Assembly (NCBI GenBank): GCA_029298735.1
Contig: JANSLP010000035.1
Location: 116,038-180,037 of the forward strand
Direction of reading: 5' to 3'
Length of the DNA stretch: 64,000 nt
From: Ophiostoma sp. CBS 140.51
Taxonomy: Eukaryota > Ascomycota > Sordariomycetes > Ophiostomatales > Ophiostomataceae
Shown here: positions 56,446 to 64,000 of the stretch, one piece after another
Layout of the letters: each line of letters starts with the position of its first letter
Numbering within the stretch: position 1 is the stretch's first letter
Program-made: the position numbers and the translations under genes
Notes under the pieces: model-generated
The model's input: the letters and a program-made list of their open reading frames with translations, nothing else
Told to the model about the DNA's origin: nothing
Databases searched by the model: none

Positions 56446-58748
56446 CTACTGCACCTGCGACACGACCTCGCTGGCCTTGGCCAGGGCATCGACCATCTGC
56501 TGGCACTCCTTCCTCCGCCGAACAGTGTAGTCGCTCTCCTTGAGCAGGTCGTCGAGCGCGTCCGTCCGGTACATGTTCTCGAGCAGCTCGCGCTGCATCT
56601 CGTCTTTTGTGAATCTGAAGGAGAGAGGGATGAAGGTTAGTAGACTGTATAATTAATCTGCCTCAAGTGGAGGTATGGGGTACTTACTGAACAAGGGTCA
56701 GCATAATAGCCTTGGGGACCATGTCAATCATTGTGCGCTTGACAATGTTATAGTAGGACTGAATGAGCAACTTGATGACCTCGACCTCAACGTTCTCGCG
56801 CTCTGACAGCGTGCCGGAGGCCTTGAGCATCGCAGGCGGGGCCTCCATGGCGGCGGCCTTCTTCTTGTTCTTGGCGGCAAAGAAGCTGCCAAAGAAACCA
56901 CTCTCCTTGTCGCCTTCGAGCGTAGGGCTGGCGGCGCGAGCAGGCGTGGCCGAAGCGGGCAGCGGCTTGCCGGTCTTGGGGTCGACCTGGACGGGCTTGG
57001 CGGGGTTGTGGCGCTCGTTGACAATGGCCATGGCGCGGTGGCCGTTCAGGAAATCGGGGTGGCCAGTGTTGATGTAGCAGGCCTCCATGGAGACCAGATC
57101 GCGCACCAGCTTGTTGGTGGGCTCCATGGCCTTCTTGAAGAAGGAGATGACAACGGCGTGGATCTTCTCCTTGAGCTGCGGGTAGCGGCGGAATAGCGAC
57201 TTGCTGAGCGAGTTGGTCAGGATGCGCACCAGCTCGTCATACACAAGCGAGATACACTTGAGACTGGGCTCCTCGAGGCGCTTGATCTGCTGCTTGACAA
57301 TCAGCTCGAAAGCAGTAGTGCCCACGAACAGGGCAGGCGAAGAACCGGACGAGTTGTAGAGGATAGTGCGGATGTCGACGTCCTTGACCTGGTCAAAGGG
57401 ATCAATGGCCTTGACACCATTGGAGTAGAGCTCGTGGAAGACAAACGAGATACGCGCGCCACCCGACAGCTCGGTGCTCGACAGCTCAGTGTTGTTGCCG
57501 TCCAGGACAGTCCGCCACTCGTTGGTGAACTCGGTGATGATGTTGAGCACGACGTTGGCGTTGTTACCAAGAATCGACGGGCCCAGGCTCTCGAGCTCGG
57601 CCGAGTACTTTTGCAGGGAGCCGGCGATGCGGGCCTTGATGTCAGGCAGCGTTTGCTTGATGTGCATGAGCAGAATCAGGTTCAGCTTGCGGGCCAGGTA
57701 GGGTGTACCGCAATAGGAGCTCTTGTTGCGGTAGGCCTTGTGGGTCTCAAAGAAGTTCTTCTCGGCCTCGAGGGACATCTGGATGGGCTTCTTGTTGTCG
57801 ATATCGCGCTGGCCACGGTTGACAACGGGGACGTAGCCAAGACGCAGAGGGATGATACGGCCGGCCAGAATGTCGACGACGTCGGTACCCTCGTCCATCA
57901 GATCGACCTTGGTCAGGACACCAATGGTGCGCTGGCCCTCAGGGTCGACCTCGCGGGCGAGCTTGAGACCATCGGAGTTGGCAAGATCCTGGTTGGCGGC
58001 GGTGACGGCGAGGACGATAGCGTTGGGCTTCGAGATGAACTTCATGACCATGTCGCGGATCTGGCGCTCAATGTCACGAGGCTGGTCGCCGACAGGGACC
58101 TTGGTCAGACCGGGCAGATCGACGAGGGTCAGGTTGAGGACGTTGGGCGAGTAGACGCGCAGGTTGATGGGAGCGGGGGAGATGCCGGCATTGCGGCCGA
58201 CCTTGGCCTCGGTCTCGCGGCTGATCTCGTCGCGGATCTTGTTGAAATCAAAGAACTTTTGGCCGGGGATATGGAGAAACTCGCCCCACTCGTCGGCGTT
58301 GGCGGCCTTGTCGGTGGTGCCGTTGGCGGCGTCGCCGTTCTGTTGGCTGCCTGCTGGGCGGTTGATGAGCTGCAACACGAGCGGCCGCCGTGTGACGATA
58401 CCTGAGCCACGAGGGAGGCTGTAATTGTCAGTACAAACTATTCAATCATCACCATCTCCGTTTTTATCTCCCACACTATACTCACAAGTCACGGCCAACA
58501 ATGTTCTCGAGCACAGAACTCTTTCCGCTGGACTGGCTGCCGACGACGACAATCTGGGGAAGATCGATCGGGTTGTTAACGTTGATGGTCACGAAGACGT
58601 CCTGGAGCTTGTTGACAAGCCTGAGTTGTTAGCAGGGATACGATGCACGTGCAAAATAAGAGCTCATAGAAGGAAGGGGCAGAACTCACTGGATCAGGGC
58701 CGGATCAGAAATGCCACCCGGCGTGGCCAGGCTCGCCGTTCCGGACAT
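56446..58748 (-). CDS. VPS1: Dynamin-related GTPase Vps1
   Basis: Four exons: 58748-58690, 58620-58486, 58418-56688 and 56614-56446, encoding 697 residues; every junction is GT-AG and the phases fit. The start reads MSGTASLATPGG. The GTPase has G1 GSQSSGKSS, GIVTRRPLVLQL, G3 DLPG and G4 TKVD. The middle domain has SSYCGTPYLARKLN and LSGGARISFVFHE; a variable S/A/P-rich insert (ASATPARAASPTLEG) precedes a SGFFGSFFAAKNKKK stretch, and the GED-like end has ENVEVEVIKLLIQSY and RRRKECQQMVDAL. These features match Vps1 and not the fission dynamin Dnm1. There is no PH or proline-rich domain. Vps1 acts in Golgi-to-vacuole sorting, endocytosis and peroxisome fission. Confidence 0.94.
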
Positions 58749-61700
58749 GGTTGCTGGATGCTGCTGGGCGCGGCGGAACGACTAGAAGAAGGAAATCGGG
58801 AGGAGAGCGTGCGATGCCGCAAAAGAGAAGAGAGGAAAATCGGAAGATCGAAAACAGCGCTCGGCGCTTTAAAGGGGTTTCGAAGGAGACGCGGGGGAGG
58901 GCGCGTGCAGACGGTTCAGGGAGGAAGAATGTCGGGATCTGGTGCTTCAGACGGAGAGCCGGAGATCGTCGGCGTAGGTAGTGTCCGGCCGCAGATGGGA
59001 AGACGGTCGGAAGGTGAGGGGTGAGATTGTTGTTTTGTTTTGTCGGTGAAGCTTCAAAAGAGCTTACGATGCGCAGGGAGAGCTCGACAAGAAGATGGGA
59101 ACCCTGGACGGCAGTAACTGTAGAAATGCAAAGATTGCAGAAGCGGCGGACGCAAGGATTGGTGAGAGGGTGGGAAAAGCGTGACGTGTGGGATGCGGAC
59201 GCCTTTTTTGCTTGTGGTTGTGTTGGTTGTTTGGTGGGAGGTCGTTTTGGTCGTTGGGGGGAAAACGGTGATGCCTGGTGGCCGATAGCGAGCGCCACAC
59301 TACTGAGAAGAAACAGAAAGACAGGGGCGACGACGCATTGCATTGCTGGCAACAACACCGCAAGCAGGTGCGACCCGGCGAACCCCCCTTGCCCACAGCC
59401 CACCTCCGCCCACCTTCCCCCATTTTGGGTAATTACAGCTTGTCTCGATCAGGTATGGCGTGTCATGTGACCCGAACTGCCACGCAATTTGGAGGCAGTC
59501 GGACGGTTCGAGGCCATTCTGCCGGCCTCCACCGCCCTTCGATCACCCAGGCACCCGTATTCTCGCCCTTTTTGCCCCTGTGGCTGTAGCGCACTACTCT
59601 CCATACAAAGGGCACTACGACATAATGCAACGCACTTTACTCCTTACAGTGGGCACTCTGACTCAGGGTCCCCTGAATCTCCCGCCCGTTGGGCGCTGAA
59701 GACTCCTGGATCTGGAGCCCGTCTGGAGCCCGTCTGGAGCCCGTCTGGAGCCCAACACCAGGCACAGAGCCTTGGCTGAAATCTCCTTTTCGTGCCTTTC
59801 CATGTTGGTCGCAATTAATTCGCAGACAGAAAATGGGCGATAATAATGCGGGCTGAAACGAAACAAGGGAGCGATGCAAAACAATCAAAGGGCTCGGAAA
59901 GGAGTAAATCGAAACAAAAAGGGGACGAACGTCAGAAAGGTACAAAAATAAGCAAAAATAGAGAATGCGAAAAAGGAATGTAAGACGGCACGACCGTTGG
60001 TTGGCAGCCTCGTCGTTTTCTCTTTCTCTTCGTTTGTTGCCTTCAATTGACGCGCGGCTGCATCAGTGAAGATGGCGAGCGGGCACAGGTGAAGACAAGG
60101 GAAGTCTTGTTTGCTCGCTGCCTGACCGAAGCTTTGTGGTCTTCTCGCGACTCTCGTGTTATGCCGCCTGGTTCCGGATTGTCTGCCGACTCGTCGGTCG
60201 GGCCCCGTTTGATTTCTCCAGCACCGACCTCGACGCTGTCCGTGAACTTTGTCGATGCTCAGGTCCAAGCTGTGTATCATAGTAGCGAGAACAGACTGTT
60301 TGCGAGGTGTTGTACGTGTAGAAATGCCATTCTGTCGACGCTTTCGATGGATGTTTGATTTCGAAGTTTGGTCGGTCTTGGTTGGGGCTCTTCGCTTGTA
60401 AGGGTCGCAGAAAGTCGCGGAAAATTATGTGCCAATCATGACGGGTCCAAGTAGCCGAGAGAGGGAGAGAGGGAGTGCCTTATATACCTATGAACGAGCA
60501 CAGTTAATATATGTAAAAATTTCTGGCTAGAAAGGGGGGAAGAGGGAGCCAATAGTAGATGATGAAAACTCACGATCGTGCAAGGCGACTCGGGCGGGAT
60601 GCTGTCGAGGACAAAAACGCATCGGGAGGGTAGTTGAGTGCGAAGAAAGAGATAATATAGGCAGTCAAAGGTGAGGTAAGAGATCAAGTAGGAGAACATA
60701 GGGGTGGAGGCTTGCGAGGAGAAAGAAATGGTAGACCGACGTATGCGGCCAGCATCAAAATCGCTCGCATACAGACATACCGGATAAGGGGCTCTCAGGA
60801 GGCAAGTCCCCTCACCTCTCTCTGGGGCGGCCTTCTTTTTCAACATCATCCTATGACGCGGGTAGGTCGACGCGTTGCGGGATATATGCCAGGTCGCGTG
60901 TTCCTGAAGAAAGTATCGCGAGGTGGAAGATGGCTAGAGGAACACCACTTCAGGAGAGGACCGAGCAAGGGGGCCAGCTAAGACTTTCCGTGCAACTTTC
61001 AATGAAAGGCATAGTCGTGCTCTTTTATTTCAATTAGGATAATATCTGCAGTTATGGAACTCCGCATCATCATGGTGCTTTACCTTGCTGTTTTTGGGTT
61101 TCAATTATTGACTGCGCTTACAATGTCTAAGATCACGCTTGCAGAATCCAGTACAAGATTCAGAGATCCCTTTGAAAGAATCAAAGCGAATTTAGAGGTT
61201 GAGATGGCACCATCGTGCTCTCCCTTTGGCATCTGGCCCCATTCTCTTTGTTTTTCTTCTTCCAGATCGTCGACAAAATACCACCTAGCATCTGGAATCT
61301 GGCATCTCTCTGCATCTACGGATCTATCGGTAGAGATGAAATGGCTCATAGCACGGAGTAGATTGACGAGGTGCTATCGCGTCGTGCCTCGTTTATCTCC
61401 CGAGATCGTTCTTTCCGTTTTTCTTCTTCCTCTTTGTCACTCCCGCGACAATCTGGCATCTAACGGCATCGCCACACGGAGAAAAAGGCACGCAAAGGCA
61501 TGGTAATTGCCTCACACATGGCCACGAGGATCTGAAGTGGTGAACAGAGCTTTGACTATATCTAAGCATATAGCGAGATAGAGTGTGACAGTGACAGTGA
61601 CAGCGCGTGCTGGAGCGGCCCGTAGGAGTAGAAATATAGCAAATATAGGAGAGATGCGAGAGATCTCACAGAAAATCTTGAAAACAAGAGATGTCGAGGA

Positions 61701-64000
61701 AAAAAGACGAGGGAACTGGGTGGTCAACAAGTATTAGGAAAACCACAGGGAAAATCAAAAGAGAGGCAAACGAGGATGGATTGATCCATCAACCATCCAA
61801 TCATATCCTACTAGGAAGTTTTCCATCCAGGGGATCTCCATCTACAACGTACATGGAGAAAAAAATAAAATATAAAAGAGAACAAGAAAAAGGGACGATA
61901 GACCCGATGGGAGCTAGTAAGGAAAGGGCAAAGGGAGAAACACGGTTGACCTCCTACCCGAGTGTGATTTTATATTTCCTCTTTTTTTTATATTGGATTC
62001 TGTCGACCATCAGGTTCGATATCAGAAGCTCCTATACGGGGTAGCCACAAGAGGGTGACACGGCCGGGGCTCACGCGTGGAGAGCATGCAGAGCACATGC
62101 AGAGCGCATGGGCCAGGTAGCGAGCAGGTCACAGAAAGTATCAACGTGCAAAAGGAGGTAGGAGAAAAAAGGAAAGGGGGTGTGGTCGTAGCTAGGCGCG
62201 GCATGAGAGATTTTTGAAAAGTCGACTAAGGAAAGCTTGTTTTTTGTTTTTGTTTTTCTGTCCCTTCCCCCCCTCTTGTGACTGTAACGGTTCATCCTTC
62301 CTGCAGGATAGAGGTGCCCATAGCTCCTTGCTTGCACTTGCTGAAGGTGGGTTACTCTCGTCTGTTTTTCTGTTTTGTTCTTTTCCCACGCGGGAATGTC
62401 TACCGATGCTTGGTCCAGCAAATGAGAAGGTGGCACTTCACGATGACGAGTTGCGGAACTCTGGCAGGAACCAGAAAACGATTTGAAGGATTTCGAGCGG
62501 TCCAGAGCCGCCACAATACATGTGCACCCGGTATATCAGTGCTCTTTCCTTTTGACGGCAGTCGTAATCATCTCGTACATGTGCATATAAAATGTAACAC
62601 TGGCCTCAAAGTCTGGCACGTAATGAATATCAAAAGTAAAAGGATGTGCCAAAACGAGCGGTGGACAATGGCCAACGGGGGAGGAGAGAAGATGAGAAAC
62701 CACCAGTCCAGGAGGTCGAGGAAGAGGGAGGTCTCGAGATCCCCCAAACTCCTAATCCAGGGACCAGCGGTGTGGGTCAACCGCGCATGGGACAGCTCGT
62801 TCTCTCACACGCTCCAATACGCTTTCATAAACAAGCTAACAAGGAGCTGCCCGTGTTTGGTGCGTTTCTGGCAACCCGTCACCACCCGCTAGGATCGGCG
62901 ACCGTTTGGTTGGTGTGGGCGTGCACAAGCAAGAAGAGGAGGTGAGAGATGCCGCATGAGGGAAAGTCTGAAGGGATGAAGTATGGGCACAAAGTATGGG
63001 CACTGCCAGACGAGCTAGACAATCCGCCGGCAGGTGTTCCGTAGGCAGGTTTCTGGCGGGTGAGCTTGTGTAGAAAAACTGTTTTGTCGCCTGGCCCTGT
63101 TGGCTTGAAACGAAGCAGCTGCAGTAAAGTACGCGCCAGGCAAAAAATGGGGCACTGGCGATGGCAGTGAGCCATCAGGTAAATTTTACACAATGGAAAA
63201 TAAAGAAGGAGCGTACGGAGAAAATACAGGAAGAATTGGTGACAAAAACAGAGAAAAAGAAGAATGGACACCAAGTAGAAATCAAACAAAATTGCCGCTT
63301 CAAGGCAGTCAACGATAGGACGAGAGTAAAGGTCAATTTTTTTTCTTCTCTTCGTGAACATTTTTCACTGCTAATTTTTATCGTCCATCCGTTGCGAACA
63401 TTGCCGTCTTTCATCCCGTGTAAGTCGAGATGGGATTAGACTCTAATATTTGCCCACTAACAAAAGAAGCCCGTGAACTACAGCAAAAGCGGGACCTGAA
63501 CGACACTCGCACGGACAGAAAGCACAGAACCTCGTTCCCTTCCCAGCGACCTCACTTCCCTTTAGTGTGACGTCAGTGCTGGTCGAATCGCGTTTCTAGA
63601 ACGTCTTCGCCCATTTTACTGGCACGCAATGCGCCCATGCGCCCATAGCGCCTTCCACCTTGGGTGACTGCGACCACGACTTGCGACTCCCTCTCCAGGC
63701 AATTCTTCCTCTAGCGTGTCGAGCGTGTCTGAACATCAGGCAGACGGTGAAGGGCGCAAGAACGTGTTAGTGGTTTGCTCTTTCCCTTCTGCGAATCTCA
63801 AACAGCGCCCAAATAGCCCCTACCCATTATTGGGATCTTCGCGTAGAGAGAGACGTAGGCCTGTCTGTATGTGTACTTCGTAGGCGCCCGTGGTCCTCGT
63901 GTAAGTGACCCACCCTACTTTCCGCTCACCCCCCCATTCCGCCCACCCATTTGCCAAGAATATCACCAACATCATGGAAAAAGCGTCAAATACGTTTGAA
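58749..64000. other. Right-hand intergenic region
   Basis: About 5.25 kb with no supported gene. The first 220 bases are AG-rich on plus, hence CT-rich on the VPS1 sense strand, probably its promoter or leader. A 3.9-copy 11-bp repeat lies at 59711. Open frames of up to ~200 codons downstream lack family features, and some begin at non-ATG codons. A CRE-like TGACGTCA sits near 63570. No gene seems to enter from the right edge. Confidence 0.5.
59711..59753. repeat. 11-bp tandem repeat, 3.9 copies
   Basis: The unit TCTGGAGCCCG is repeated three full times plus seven or more bases of a fourth, all exact. It is intergenic, about 1 kb upstream of VPS1. Confidence 0.9.

Noticed and set aside
61054..61506. 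150-codon plus-strand frame with a signal-peptide-like start
   Set aside because: The N-terminus is hydrophobic, but the rest has no recognisable features, no neighbours of relevance and an arginine-rich random-looking tail; without transcripts I do not call a secreted protein.
62278..62892. 204-codon plus-strand frame
   Set aside because: It opens at a GTG, not ATG, and has no domain or compositional coherence.

Overview
The window is nuclear DNA from a filamentous ascomycete, most likely a Sordariomycete. The genes carry short GT-AG introns with branch-site-like CTAA/CTGA motifs. They include filamentous-fungal families (a fungal monocarboxylate-porter-type MFS protein, a Zn2Cys6 regulator, a NimE-type cyclin B). 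Several proteins have long low-complexity or polyglutamine tracts. Large pyrimidine-rich stretches lie upstream of start codons. I cannot fix the genus; the loose spacing and long disordered extensions would suit Ophiostomatales, but that is a guess.

Layout: thirteen protein genes are supported. The left half is gene-poor: an Aralar-type mitochondrial carrier (1192-3315, minus), a B-type cyclin in four coding exons (9475-12290, minus), a Zn2Cys6 protein (22748-25332, plus) and an MFS transporter (32958-34682, plus). Between them are gaps of about 6, 10.5 and 7.6 kb with no convincing coding sequence. The right half is compact, with ten genes from the MFS transporter to 58748: kynurenine formamidase (minus), RNA polymerase III subunit RPC4 (minus), urease accessory protein UreD (plus), the DUG3-type glutamine amidotransferase (minus), the mitochondrial dynamin Mgm1/OPA1 (plus), a Zrg17-type CDF protein (minus), an unnamed two-TM membrane protein (plus), an AMACR-type CoA racemase (plus) and the dynamin Vps1 (minus). 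The last 5.2 kb has no gene I can support.

Most genes are housekeeping and unrelated by pathway. Several adjacent pairs are divergent with a shared upstream region (RPC4/UreD, DUG3/MGM1, ZRG17/51757) or convergent (MFS/kynurenine formamidase, UreD/DUG3, MGM1/ZRG17, AMACR/VPS1). Two different dynamin-superfamily GTPases sit within 14 kb of each other. I worked out exon structures by reading splice sites and checking reading phase; every multi-exon model closes in frame.

I see no CRISPR array, rRNA, convincing tRNA, intact transposon or secondary-metabolite cluster. The items most worth a second look are the conserved membrane-tail protein at 51757-53709, the Zn2Cys6 protein with its zinc cluster near the C-terminus and a spliced leader, the cyclin B degron change, the tiny first coding exons, and the strand-asymmetric CT tracts that mark promoters and leaders.
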